From positions 372,001-436,000 of the forward strand of contig JAIXMP010000002.1 of the NCBI GenBank assembly GCA_025677815.1: 64,000 nt of DNA, read 5' to 3'. Positions 34,793 through 47,449 of this stretch are shown here, one piece after another (positions within the stretch are counted from its first letter, which is position 1; every line of letters starts with the position of its first letter). The notes under the pieces are model-generated. The model saw nothing but the letters and a program-made list of their open reading frames with translations, searched no databases and was not told the origin of the DNA. This DNA comes from Phascolomyces articulosus (taxonomy: Eukaryota > Mucoromycota > Mucoromycetes > Mucorales > Lichtheimiaceae). A program made the position numbers and the translations under genes.

Positions 34793-36932
34793 GTTTGATA
34801 ATGATAATGAGAGATGTACAAAGTTGATTTGAAAGGAGAAGAGGTATATAAATATAAGAAGAAGTGAAAGAGAGAAAAAAGAAAGAAGGAGTATGAAATA
34901 ATTTATATCTGAAAAAAAAAACCATATATATATATGCTGATGGGAATTCATTGGGAAAAAGCAAAAAAGTGCCACATTTTTTTACACACATACAGTTTTA
35001 ATACGTCACTCATTTTCTCACCTCACATGATCTGCTATTATCTTGTTAAAAAATCATATATGTAATTATCCTACAAGTAACAAATAATAATACTCGTCTA
35101 ATCCATTATCCATATTTCTTATAGTAACTAATAACTCCTGCATTCTTCTTTATTTTTCATATATAAGAAAGAAAAAAAAAAGCTTAATTATTATTTTTAC
35201 TACAAATGAAATGGATGAATGAATGATAAAATTTTACTTTTACAGGTAAATTTCAGTATTTAGATAGTTAGATTACGGTTGGATTTATCTTAAAAATCTA
35301 AAAGAAGATAATTCATAGAAAATTGACAAATTCCTTCTTCATTATTATTCTTACCAAAGCGTTATTTGTGTAACATTGTTGGCTTACGTTGATAGGTGCA
35401 AATGAATCACTTTTTCTTTTTTTGGATTTCTTATGCAAGTTTTATATATCTCTTTTTTTTCACATGAAATGATTATTCTTAACCAAAAAGTCATTCATTA
35501 GAATAATAATAATAATATAGTGTAGTCATCATAAGAATAATACTAATATAAACTCGTGTTCAAAAGATGGATAAAACCACCAAAGATAGAACAATAATTC
35601 GCAGCAGCAATTAAAAAGAAAAGAGTCATTGGGTTATCCATTTTCTGTTTCTGTAATTTTTTTTATTGTATGTTGAACGGTGTTTGTTGTACAGCCAATA
35701 TATATATCTATATATATATATATATATATAAAGGAAAATTCTTTGTTTCACAATCTATCTTCTTCAATGCAACAACTTTAGCTGTTGTCAGTAACAATGA
35801 TTTAATTAGTAGAATGATGATGAGAAAATTATTCTTTTTTCGGTAATCATAATATGATCCATGAAAGAGAGAAAGAGAGGATAATAATAATAATCTCTAA
35901 TTGAATAATGATGATTGCTGATTCATGCAAGATAGTCAATGATAATAACTGCTAATACATATAAATACTTCATCTTATGATCTTCTTTATGAACAATTTA
36001 TCATGCATTTCTATTTGTATAATTGTATATAGCCACTTTTTTTAAAACGACTTCTCACGATTTCACCTTCCACTCTTTCTAATTTTAGTAATAGGATGTG
36101 AATATAAGTAGATGAAATGTTTTACTATGACCACTAAATAGCAATAATAATAACGTAACTTGGACATCCTTTTTCTTTATTTATCTTCGCACGCCCCCCG
36201 ATGAAAAAATCATGTGGTCCTCTTGTTTATATAAGAAGCGACATGTTTATCATTCCAAAGAGTATCTGCTGCTACTACTTACAACACTATGAAAAAAAAA
36301 AAAACTGGTTAATTTCTTGATGATTATGTAAGGGAATAATAATATCCATAGTAATTAATCATCATGATGTAACATATATAAAAGCATCATCCAGATTTGC
36401 AAGGTCGTACTTTTTTCACGATAAGGTTAAGGTTGAAATTTGTTGTCTTACAAATAATATCTTTACTACTTACTACGACGTTTTTTAATACCCCATGTAT
36501 TCCAGTGTGAACCGTAGTAAAATCGTACATGGCTTCTATTCATTTCCATGTTTTACTTATTTCTTCAGCTATGCATAAAACTTTAAGGTCATAATAAGAC
36601 GCATCATCTCTCAGTTTCTATTTTTGAGCCATAAAAAATAGTAATAACCTAAATAGAATTAACCAAAAAATGGTAATGACTATTTGAGTAATACCGGCCG
36701 AAAAGGTGTATCACAAAAAGAAAGAATCTATGCTCCGTTATATAAATAATAATGTGCTTCATAAAGAGGAAGGAAGAGGGGGCTTGTTTTATTATAATTG
36801 ATAGACCAAGTCACAAGGGTACGTTAGGAATAAATGATTTATGACCTCACATGGCATATTCCATAACATACATCCACAAATCAAAATTTTTTCAGATATT
36901 ATAAATACAACAAAAAGTGAAAGGGTCATTTT
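34793..36932. other. 2.1-kb AT-rich spacer upstream of the zinc-finger gene
   Basis: Contains the zinc-finger gene's upstream region and the 3' flank of the BTB gene. A (TA)n run lies at about 35698-35730. A plus-strand promoter-like arrangement (C-rich ACGCCCCCC near 36191 and TTTATATAAG near 36227) has no convincing gene after it. Confidence 0.4.
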
Positions 36933-37869
36933 CTACCCTGACAAAAATTCTCTTTTCTTATTTAATTCAAATCTCGAACTAATACCTTCAAAACGTACAA
37001 GATACAAGACTAATTGATCATTCACAACATGAATTTGTGTAATGGATCTTTCAATAAAAAGATTTAATCCAGCATGTTGTCCTTGTGGATCCTCTTGTTG
37101 GTTTTCTCCTTTCCAATTATCCAATCCTTTCATACTTTCAAGATGGCGTATGGTTTGATCATCCACCGTCATGGCACACGCATCATCCAACATCACGTGT
37201 GTTTCGTTGGTGCTCTTGAGTGATAACCCTTGACTTAATTCACGCAATTTCCGTTTGGCGGGTTCACAAAATTCTGCTGATAAGGGAATGGGTTGGATCA
37301 AATTAGATCCACCAGTGGAGAAAGACGATTTTATTATATCCGAAGGTCGAATTTTTAAATTGAAATCCGAGACTTGAACAAAAAGTAAATGAGGTGTACC
37401 ACTCCGTTTATATTGCAATGGTTTGTTATCGCTACGAAACATAGCTGTTGTTGTTGCTGTCGTTGTGGAGGGGGAGGACACTGTGGTTCGAATCAGACTA
37501 GACGGCCTTACATCTTGAAGATGAACCAAAACTTCAGGACATTCTTGATCCCCAGCAAATCCAACCAATGTTTCTCTTGCTACCAATAACTTGTCACGTA
37601 ATTTTGTAAATGCATAATATTGGGCATCTTTAATCAAATTCTTGCGATGGGTTTCATCCCGAATAGTAACGGTATAACCACGTAAATGAGTAACGATATC
37701 TTGAAATAAATCAGGATCACGATCAATATAACTAGGTCCCGTTTGAATGCCATTTCCATTGGGTGTATTGGCTATATCAAAGACGGGTCCAGTAAAATAA
37801 TTGATGGATTCACCCTCTTTGTTTTTATAAAGAAACGCGAGTATGTGTATGTACGTATGTTATTATTAG

Positions 37870-37920
<51 letters not shown>

Positions 37921-38852
37921 TAAATATATATATATATATATACTTTGTGATATACTACCCCATATTTCATATTATTATTACTTTTTTTAAAAAAAACAAC
38001 AGCCAATTACACTTCTATTTCTTTACCTTTGTTAAACAATGACCAAGGAAGTCGAAAGATACGCCCTCCTACATTGACAAAAAGGTATCGAAGTAAAAAG
38101 GCACGTAATCGTTTCAAACCATAATAATTGGCATCACTTAATAAGGCTTGATTTTGAAGTGCGTCACGTGGCTGAACATGATAACCACGTAAATGATGGA
38201 CCACCAAGGCAAACATATCTGGATCTCGATCAATATGCATGATGCGTGCGTTTTTCCGTTTTCGAAAGAATTCTGTAAAAAAGTTTTTGGGGCCATCGCT
38301 TTTTAATGATTCCCAACTAAGACGGAAAGGTCGTCCGCCTACCACAACAATAAACACGGCTTGTTTGGGTGGTTCATAAGTTTGTTCATTCGTATTGGTA
38401 CTTTGGACAGTCGTTGTTGATGCTGTTGTAGAATTGGATGTCGTGGCAGTATCTAATTGAGCTTCTTCTCGTGTTCGTTTTTGACCAGTGGCGGATATAT
38501 TGGGCGAGGATTGGTTGGACGTGGGCTGTATATCTGTAGTAGGTGGACAAGGTGGAAGTGTGTCCGTCATGGTGCTCTGTACATTATTAAAGTCATTATT
38601 ATTCTGAGTTGTTGCGGTAGGATCAAATTGACCTGCTGGATTATCATTGGTAATAAATTCAAATAAATTATCTGGAATGCCAGCACCTGTTGTATCAAAT
38701 AAAGCACTATCGCCCATCATCATATTTTGATAAATATCATTATTTAATCCTGGTATGGAATAATCAAATGGGAATGGATAATTGTTGGCATTGTTATTGT
38801 TATTACTTGTGGGTCTATTCCCATTATTATTATTTTGTTGTTGTTGATTCAT
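36933..38852 (-). CDS. Tandem-BTB protein (KCTD/WHI2-like)
   Basis: Two exons: 38852-38027 and 37816-36933, giving 569 residues. After an Asn/Gln-rich N-terminus come two adjacent T1/KCTD-type BTB domains. The first (about 164-255) has VVVGGRPFRLSWESL, DRDPDMFALVVHHLRGY and SDANYYGLKRLR; the second (about 257-355) has FVNVGGRIFRLPWSLF, DRDPDLFQDIVTHLRGY and KDAQYYAFTKLR. The intron splits the second BTB. Fungal proteins of this type include Whi2, a phosphatase-binding stress and nutrient regulator, but the orthology is not shown here. The remaining 200 residues are unassigned. Start is the first ATG; an upstream in-frame TTG adds 13 codons. Divergent from the co-chaperone gene at 39242. Confidence 0.82.
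37871..37941. repeat. Compound microsatellite (TC)n(AC)n(TA)n in an intron
   Basis: About 70 bp of dinucleotide repeats inside the single intron of the tandem-BTB gene, whose length (210 bp) is largely due to it. Likely polymorphic between strains. Confidence 0.9.
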
Positions 38853-39241
38853 ATATTGTATAGGTTTTTGTAAGAAATATGAGTGGCTCAAAAAAAAAAA
38901 AAATAACAGTGAAACTAATTTATGCGTACGGATAAAGGTTATTTGTTCAGTTTTATAAGCTCAGCTTACAAAGTTCACCTATAAGTTTACAAGTTTTCTA
39001 GCATCTTCCATTACGGTGACTTTCAAGCTTGTCTATTAGGGTTTTCCCCCAGAATCTATTCGTTCGTTTCTTTTTTTTTTTTTTCTTCTATTCTGTTTGA
39101 CTTTTTTTTTCTTTTCTCCCCCCTCTCCTTCTATTTTTTTTAAAAAAAAACTTAGGCAACGTCCTAGATCTCAATTCTTAATTGTTTACCGATTAAAACA
39201 TATTAATATCCCCTCTCTCTATTTGAACCATTACATCCACC
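38853..39241. promoter_or_regulatory. Divergent promoter region, BTB gene / DNAJC7-like gene
   Basis: 389 bp between two divergent starts, dominated on the plus strand by long pyrimidine tracts (39065-39150) typical of fungal promoters. No TATA box is obvious. Confidence 0.4.
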
Positions 39242-41552
39242 ATGACCCACTCTCCTATGGACGTTGATCCTGCTTTGTAAGTTTATTTCTTCTAGTTCTT
39301 TATTATATTCTATTTGGTTTTCAGCAAGAGAAAAAAAAAGGGGGGGGATTGTTATAAAAAATGTATATAACTTGACGACATATAAATATTCGTTCTGTTA
39401 TTACTTGTGTAAAAAAAGATAACCTGGGCTACCACACTTGGTGATAAACTTGTTCCTTTCTTTTTTTTTTTTGTAAACTTGGGAAAGGAAATAGACAACA
39501 CACATTTTTTATTGGACCGGGTCTTTTATATATTATGTGATCAAGAAGTTCACTTTTTTTCTAACTCAATGAAATGAACAAAATAATAATAATAATAATA
39601 ATAATAGATCGGCTGAAGAGATCAAAGCTAAAGCAAACCAAGAATACAAGGCTGGTAACTATAACGAAGCCGTCAAACTTTACACTGAAGCCATTGGTAA
39701 ATATAAGCTATTATTTTTTTTAATTCTCTTTGATGACACCTCTCTCTCCTTGTATTTCTTCCTTTCTCCTATCAGTAATAACAAAGATATCTATTTTATT
39801 ATAGAGGCATCCCCCAAAACAGCCACTTACTATGCCAATCGAGCTGCGGCATTAACAATGCAAGGCAAATACAAGGAAGCCGCTGATGATTGTCGATCAG
39901 CAACCGATTTGGATCCTAAAAACGTCAAAGCGTTCCTTCGTGCCGGCAAATGTCATTTAAATTTGGGTAATTTGGAAGAAGCTACTCGACAATATGAACA
40001 TGCCTGTCAATTGGACAACAGCAATGCTCAAACCCAGCGTGAATGTCAAAACTTACAATCTGTCAAGCAATATATTGGACAAATGGAAGCTTTTATGAAC
40101 GGTAATCAATATGGTCTTGCTGGTAACAGTTTGGATCGTGCCATTACTTTTATTGATGGCGAACGATTACCTATCAAGTGGAATATTTGGAGAACCGAAT
40201 GTGCGTTAGGGCAAAAGAAGTGGTCTGAAGCAAGTCGATTGGTCAAGTAAGTTAGCTTTTGGGAATAGATGTGTTGGTTGCGGGTTAGGATATATATGTT
40301 TGAATGAATTGTATCTCATTTTCAATCTCTCGATTATTATTATTATTATTTAGCTATTTGGTTCGATTGGATACCCAAAACCCGGATGTATTGTATCTTA
40401 GAGCTCGTGTCTTTTATGGTCAAGGAGATAATGCAAAAGCCATTGCTCATTGTATGGAAGCTTTACGATGTGATCCTGATTTCTCAAAGGCTCGTATTTT
40501 GGTCAAGAAAGCACGTGCCTTGGAAGCTCAAAAAGAAAAGGGAAATGCTGCTTTCAAATCAAATAACCTTCAAGAAGCTTATGATGCTTATACTTCTGCT
40601 TTGGAAATTGATGATCAAAATGATGCTTTGAATTCCAAATTATATTCTAACCGTGCCGCTGTTTTGCAAAAGGTAAACTATTGAAAAGTGAAGGGAAAAG
40701 CACAGAGAAAGCGGGGCTTAGTTGAGTAGCGTGAGAATATAGGCTAATTCATCTTTTTATATAGTTGAAAAAATTCCAAGAAGCATTGGATGATTGTAAC
40801 AAGGCTTTGAAATTAGATTCTGAATTCACCAAGGTATATAGCCGTAGAGCCGCTTGTTATATGGAATTAGAAGAGTATGAAGATGCTGTAAAGGACTATC
40901 GTCACTTGACTGAAATCGATGCTGGTAATCGAGGTGTGTATACGGTATCTATTTTATTGAAGAAACATAGCAAAATAAAGATCATGATACTAATGGTAAA
41001 AAAACAAATCAAATATATATAGAATATCGAAGCTTGTTACAAAAAGCTGAATTAGAATTGAAAAAATCACAACGTAAAGACTATTACAAGATTTTGGGAG
41101 TATCGAAATCCGCCTCAGATTCCGAAATCAAGAAAGCCTACCGTAAATTGGCCTTACAATACCATCCTGATAAAAATGCAGGTGATGCCAAAGCAGAAGC
41201 TCGATTTAAAGAAGTGGGTGAAGCTTATGAAGTACTTTCCGATCCTCAAAAGAAATCACGTTATGATTCAGGTGTCGATTTAGATACTGGCATGGGTATG
41301 GGTGGTGGTTTCGATGCTGGTGGTATGGATATGAATGATGTTTTCGCTCAATTCTTTGCCGGAGGTGGTGGTGGTGGTGGATTCCCAGGCGGTGGTGCTC
41401 GATTTAGTCAATCTTCTTCTCCATTTGGTGATGCTGGGTTCGGTGGAGGATTCCCAGGTGGAGGTGCAGGATTCGGAGGTGGATTCCCAGGTGGTGGTGC
41501 TGGTGGTTCAAGACGCTCTGCACCTGGTAATTTCTCTTTCCACTTTGGTTAA
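39242..41552 (+). CDS. TPR and J-domain co-chaperone, DNAJC7-like
   Basis: Cytosolic Hsp70/Hsp90 co-chaperone. Six exons: 39242-39276, 39608-39696, 39805-40246, 40354-40672, 40765-40933, 41023-41552, giving 527 residues. TPR repeats fill residues of about 12-350 ([61 protein letters not shown] and others). A J domain follows at about 369-435 with [20 protein letters not shown] and the essential HPD in [10 protein letters not shown]. The C-terminus is a Gly/Phe-rich tail ending FSFHFG. The TPR-then-J order is that of animal DNAJC7/TPR2. The first exon is only 35 nt and the first intron is unusually long (331 bp) for this window. Start [11 protein letters not shown] is the first ATG after a pyrimidine-rich leader. 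Confidence 0.93.
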
Positions 41553-43190
41553 AGAATCCAATACTAAAAAAAAAGACCTTTACTCTTAATACTACCTAGT
41601 ACTTTATATATATATATATACTCTTTTTCTCACCTTCCAAAAAATAACCTCCTCTTCATATTTCTTTTTATTTCTTGTAATATTTTATTCATCTTGCATC
41701 CAACAATAACCCTAAAACACAACCTCAACACCCAAAAACTTATAGTCACACATATTATTAACGACGACGACAACAACAACGACATTACTTGTTTATATTA
41801 TTCCTCTTTTTACCTTTTTTCTTTTTTTTTATAATCTTCGGTTTTTTTTTTACTTAGAGATTCATTTGTTGTTTTTTTTTCTTGTTCTTTTTATAAAAAA
41901 AAACTATTTATCTTATTTTCTTCATCTATATATACATGTACATATCTATCTAAGAATGATAATGAGTCTATCAAATGAATGCTATTGTAAAGGAGGAAGA
42001 GGAGGTCTGTTTTTAAAGTTAACTACCATTATTATTATTATAGAATTTGGGAACTCTTTTTTGTGAATGATTTACAATAGAAACCTACAAAGGCACATCA
42101 AATTGTTCATATAGATTTAATAATTTATATTAAGATTGCTTATGTATGTTATGAAGGATCATGATCATCCTAATAAATACAACCACGGGAATGATAAGCA
42201 ATTCTTCTTCAGAATTGATTTCATCGATGGAAACTTTTTCATTTGTATATTTTAAATAATAAAAACAAACAAAACACATGTGTCAATATAAATAATTATA
42301 TAAGTATAGATTAGATATAGTTACTATGTATTCTAACATGATCATAATGACAACAAGAGTATACGCATGATCTTGTTATAATATATATGATTACCTGACG
42401 AAATTGCGTCTAACTTACTTCTAATATATATATATATATATAAGATATGGAAAGTAAAATAAAGAATCAAGTCAACAATGTGTGATAGGTCGTTTCTCCT
42501 TTTCCGTTGACAGATTGGAATCATATTACTCGTTATTTATTCATTATCATAATCACCATCGTTCTTATTATTATTCTCCTCTTTTTTAAAATCCCTTATT
42601 TCTTCACACTTTTTACTCTTTCTCCTTATTACTCTTTCTTTTTCAAACTAAAATAAGATAGACAGGAAGCAGTTTATTATTATTCTCTGACGCCATGAGG
42701 TCTATAAAAAGTGACGACCCCTCATTTAAAAGGAACCGACAGAAATAAGGGGGATTGGAGGAAGAGAGAAAGGGGGACGATATATTTAAATATATATTTA
42801 CAGACAACTCTTTTTTTCTTTTGATTTGCTTACTAACAAGCCGGGTGTAAAATATATGTCTGTGATATGTATTTTTTTTACAACTTAGATGAGTTTCTAG
42901 TGTGTGTCTAAAACAGGCGATGGTGAAATGACCCTGCTTCTATTGTCAAAAACTTCTGTACTCCGTATTTCTCTTTTCTACTGACTAGTGTTTATTATTA
43001 TTATTATTATCATTTTAATTCTCCTCTACTCTTAATTCTCATTTTGATTCTTCTTCTCTCTCTCTCTCTTTTTTTTTTTTCTCTCTTTTTCGATATTATT
43101 CTATAATCGTTTGACTTTCCTTCTTGTTTGAAGGGTGAATATATTCAACTATTTATCCGCTCAATCCAACAAACGAAAAAAATAATAATA
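41553..43190. other. Spacer with DNAJC7-like 3' UTR and CDC24 promoter
   Basis: 1.6 kb without a supported gene. A TATA-like TCTATAAAAAG at about 42711-42721 and long CT-rich runs at 43020-43130 may belong to the CDC24 promoter, though the TATA-like site is 470 bp from the ATG. Confidence 0.4.
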
Positions 43191-46100
43191 ATGACGATTG
43201 CATCCATATATAAAACCTGTAAATCTGTCCTTGATGGATTACATTTAGTGCCTGGATTCGATCAAATATTGATAAACAACAACAATAATAATAATTACAA
43301 TAGTAGTAATCATAAGATTGATCCAATTATTACTACTCCACCACTTCCACGTCATTATCACCATGGTGATGAAGAGGATATATTTTCTTCATTAACATTA
43401 TCTCTATCCACAGCCATTAATAACACCAATGCAAGTTTTTCTTCCAATTTTCAACAATCTTTACTGCAATCATCACCACCACAACATCATCATCATATGA
43501 GCAATCCATCCCATATTCCAACACCCCACTATCAATTATGGGAATTATGTCGACAAGGATATATCTTGTGTTCCTTATTCAATTTATTAAAACCTGAAGC
43601 AGCTATCGATTTAACATTGGAACAGGATACTTGTAAAAAACAACACAAAGTATTTGTTTATCGATTTATTATAGCGTGTCGACAACATCTATCTTTAAAT
43701 GAAGATGATCTTTTCACAGTATCGGAGATGTATCAAGACAATGCTATCGGATTCAGCAAGGTAATATAAAAATGATCGACGCTTTTACTGTGGATATAAT
43801 AGATTACACAACATATTGGCTAACATTGATTATTCATTCATCTTAAACGCACAGGTCATCAATACTTTACATAAAATCTTAACTTTACTTTATGAACGTG
43901 GTATTCTAAAATCGGAATATCCCCCACCTTCTTCCACAACCACTTCTTCTTCTTCTTTATCTTTATCAGATCAGCAGTCCATGACGAGCAGTAGTACTAC
44001 ACTGACATTGAATACAACCACAGCATCCTCCTCATCAACAACTCGTTTACGTGATAAAGTCATTATTGAATTATTAGAAACAGAACGAAAATACGTCGAG
44101 TATCTTGAAACAACACAGGTATGGTTAAAGTTTACCTTTTTATTTATTAAAACATTAAAATAGAAGAGAGTACTACATAATGTGGGTTTGCCCAAAATGA
44201 AAAATGAAATGGAAAAGTGTAGGAGACAGAGAGAGAAAAATACCGAGAAACAAGTTTTTTTTCGAGTTTGAGAAGAGGGACTGAGGGAAAATCTACATTT
44301 TTTTTTTAAAAAAAAAGGGCTGAAACATTGAAAAATAAAAAATGTATAGAATTATGCACAAGAACTACGATCCAACAAACAACGCAATATCATTTCACTG
44401 GACACCCTGCATCATATATTTGGAAACCTTAATGCCTTAATTGACTTTCAGCTCCGTTTTCTTATGCAAGTGGAATATCACGCCGAACATCCACGGGAGA
44501 ACTTCGGTCAAGTCTTGACGGAATTAGAAGACGCTTTTTCAGTCTATGAGCCTTATTGTGCCAATATGCAACATGCATTGGATTTAGTTGTTCAATGGGC
44601 CCCACAACTTTCAAATTCTACTAGCAGTACGACATCCTCCATGGGAGATAATACCAACAGTAATAGTTCAACACCCAATGCTGGTGGAACAACAGCTGTC
44701 GATCCAAACTATGATTTACCTTCTTTACTAATTAAACCCGTCCAACGGGTATGCAAGTATCCTCTATTGTTACAGCAACTCATAAATTATACGCCCAATG
44801 ACTGGCCTTATTATGATGATTTACAACGTGGATTAGAAGCCATGGAACGAGTCGCTTCCAAAGTCAACGAAACTCGGCGTTTACAAGAAAATAAACAACG
44901 AGTCAATGAATTGAAAAAACGTGTATCCGATTGGAAATCCATTACCAATGTCGATGAACAATGTGGTGCTTTGTTACTATATGATCGGGCGACAGTCCAT
45001 CATAAAAATACCACTAAGGAGGTGTCCATCCATTTGTTTGAAAAAGTAATTATGCTTTGTGCAGATGTTGCTACTAAAAAAGCCAAGAAAAAAAAAGATA
45101 CCAGTGGTCCTTTATGGATATTAGGATTAATTAAAATTAGCAATATGGCTCAAGTGGATCATGGTGGTAAGTTGATATTAAATGCATTTTCTTTATTGAA
45201 ACACACGAGTTTAAATAATATCATAGAAAAAATAACAATGATAACCTATATACAATCTATTGCTCTATTATAGCTGTTCCCATCTCGTTACAAATATTCT
45301 GGCTCAAAGATTCAGATTTGGAATCGTTTACATTGGAATACCGAAATGATGAACAAGTCGCACAATGGGAATCTGCTATTGAAAAATTGATTCGACAACA
45401 AACTAGATCGAAACGGCTATCGAGTTTAGTGACATGTGGACTCGAAAGTTACCATGATCAAGAAGATGCAACAGCGACACTTTCACCTACCTTTTTATCA
45501 TATGCTTATATGAATAAGCTTCCTGTTCGAGGTGGTTATTATGACCAAATTCCAGAATTATTTGATAATAACCATCATCATACAAGCCATGGTGATAGTG
45601 GCAATCATACTCAATATGAATCATTAACGCCCACACGTACCTCTTCCTATAGTCATTATTTTTATCATTACAATAATAACAATAGTAGTACTAGTAGTCA
45701 TACGAGTCAACATCAACAGCAACAACATGGTTATTATCATAATTACAATAGTACCATTACGAATACACCCACCGCTACTACCACATCCAACAACAACCCT
45801 CACACATTTCATCTTCAACCTGGACTCTTACCATCTCCCCATTCACCCTCTTGTTCAACACCATTTAGTAGCAGTACAAGTCGAAGTAGTAGTACTTGTG
45901 GTCCCCCTTCTCCTCCACAAAGTGGTAGTAGTCCTACATCACCTTATGCAGTGCAAACCATTTATGAAATGGGACCAAATGCAGGAACAGGTATTATTGA
46001 AGAAAAAGAACAACGTCATCGACGTCGTATTACTACTTCTTCCCATCATCAACAACATTCTACTTCATCAGCATCTCAAACACACACAACCACAACAACA

Positions 46101-46517
46101 CGAGGAAGGTCACAGAGTAGTCCTAATATTGGCATCACCAGCCATCCTCATTCCAGAACAACCACAAGAACAAGTACTTATAACAATAATAATAATAATA
46201 ACGACACGAATAATCCCCATTATCACTCCACTGCATCTCAAATCATTCGAAAAACAACCACAGTCAAAGTGAAACTTTATTATAGTCGACGAAGTGCATT
46301 TGTGTTTTATGCACCCCGAGATATTAATTATCAAGATTTGCGAACATTGGCTGAACGCAAAACGCGTATGAAAGGGCTCACAGGTGATTTTATCAAATAT
46401 CGTGATGAAGATGGTGATTTAATCACTATTCATTGTGATGATGATATTGTCATGATATTTGATTCTGCAACTCGGTCGGACGACGCTATTCATTTATTCA
46501 TTTCCACTACCTCTTAA
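43191..46517 (+). CDS. CDC24: Cdc24-type Rho guanine-nucleotide exchange factor
   Basis: Activates Cdc42 at growth sites, setting hyphal polarity. Four exons: 43191-43760, 43855-44118, 44350-45166, 45274-46517, giving 964 residues. Domains in order: Cdc24-type CH-like region (about 118-215, LWELCRQGYILCSLFNLL to LHKILTLLYERG); DH domain (about 250-460) with ELLETERKYVEYLETTQ and the signature PVQRVCKYPLLLQQL at 408-422; PH domain (about 480-620); a Ser/His/Asn-rich linker; and a C-terminal PB1 domain (about 876-960, VKVKLYYSRR, YRDEDGDLITIHCDDD). The acidic OPCA-like YRDEDGDLI motif fits binding to a Bem1-type scaffold. ATG 43191 is preferred over an in-frame TTG upstream. Poly-Asn near residue 30 and in the linker. 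Confidence 0.93.
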
Positions 46518-47449
46518 GCTTATAATTCTAATCGTTTCATTTTTTATCTAACTTTTTATTTTTATATATCATCACTATTCTTACATAGTTGCATTTTTTT
46601 CTTCTAGTTATCATCCCATCTCTCTCTCTCCTTTTATTATTATTATTATTCATTTGTACATATTATTAATATTTTTATTACATATATATAAAACTAAATA
46701 GTTCCACCTTTTTTTTTTTCATCCAACAGCAACTCTTAATTTGAGTTAGTGCTATAGTAAATTGTGTGCATTGACCTCGTCTCCTCCTCATCCTCTCTCC
46801 ACGAATTTCATTGTTCAAAGAGAGAGAGAGAAGATCTATATACTATCCTATTCTAGGTATAGGGTAAAAAACTGTAAGTCATGTTTATTACATGTATTAT
46901 AAATTCATGCTGTGTACATCACTACTACATCTCACAAGCAACCTATAAAAAAGAAGTAAAATCTCCTTGAAAAAAATGATAATCTATACATGGAATGAGA
47001 AGGTTCTTTTTGAACATCAATCAAATTAAAGTTATCAACATCAGCCATTTTAGACTTTGACAAAGAGGAGAAGAAAAAGAAAAAGAGGGGAACTAGCGAT
47101 ACATGCTAAAGAAAAAATGGGAACTATTATTATTATTATTATTATTACAACAATAAAGGAAGACGTAAAAAAAACAAGCTCTAAACTGGGTTGACCCATA
47201 TGAATTGTATATAAAAAGGAAAAAGATAATGAAAATATTCAGGAGCAGGAGAACAAGAATTGTATATGTAGGAAAGGGAGAGAACTTTTATAATGATTTG
47301 TTGAAGTGTGGTTTGTTGAGGGACTGGGAGAGGGTATATAAATATATATAAACTATTCTATTTTTCTTTTTTGGATGCTTCAGAATTGAATGGAATGATG
47401 ATATACAATTTACTCTTTTTTTTTCAATACTTTCTCTATTGATTATTTT
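46518..47449. other. Convergent 3' spacer, no gene seen
   Basis: 930 bp between CDC24 and the F-box gene, with T-rich and ATT-repeat tracts (46636-46680, 47127-47147). Nothing coding is supported. Confidence 0.5.

Noticed and set aside
34793..34975. 61-residue N-terminal extension of the small zinc-finger protein
   Set aside because: Hydrophobic low-complexity translation of AT-rich DNA. The finger begins naturally at MPFRCKCG.
37484..37500. GGTTCGAATC-like tRNA B-box
   Set aside because: It lies in the coding sequence of the tandem-BTB gene with no A-box or cloverleaf around it. No tRNA is supported anywhere in the window.
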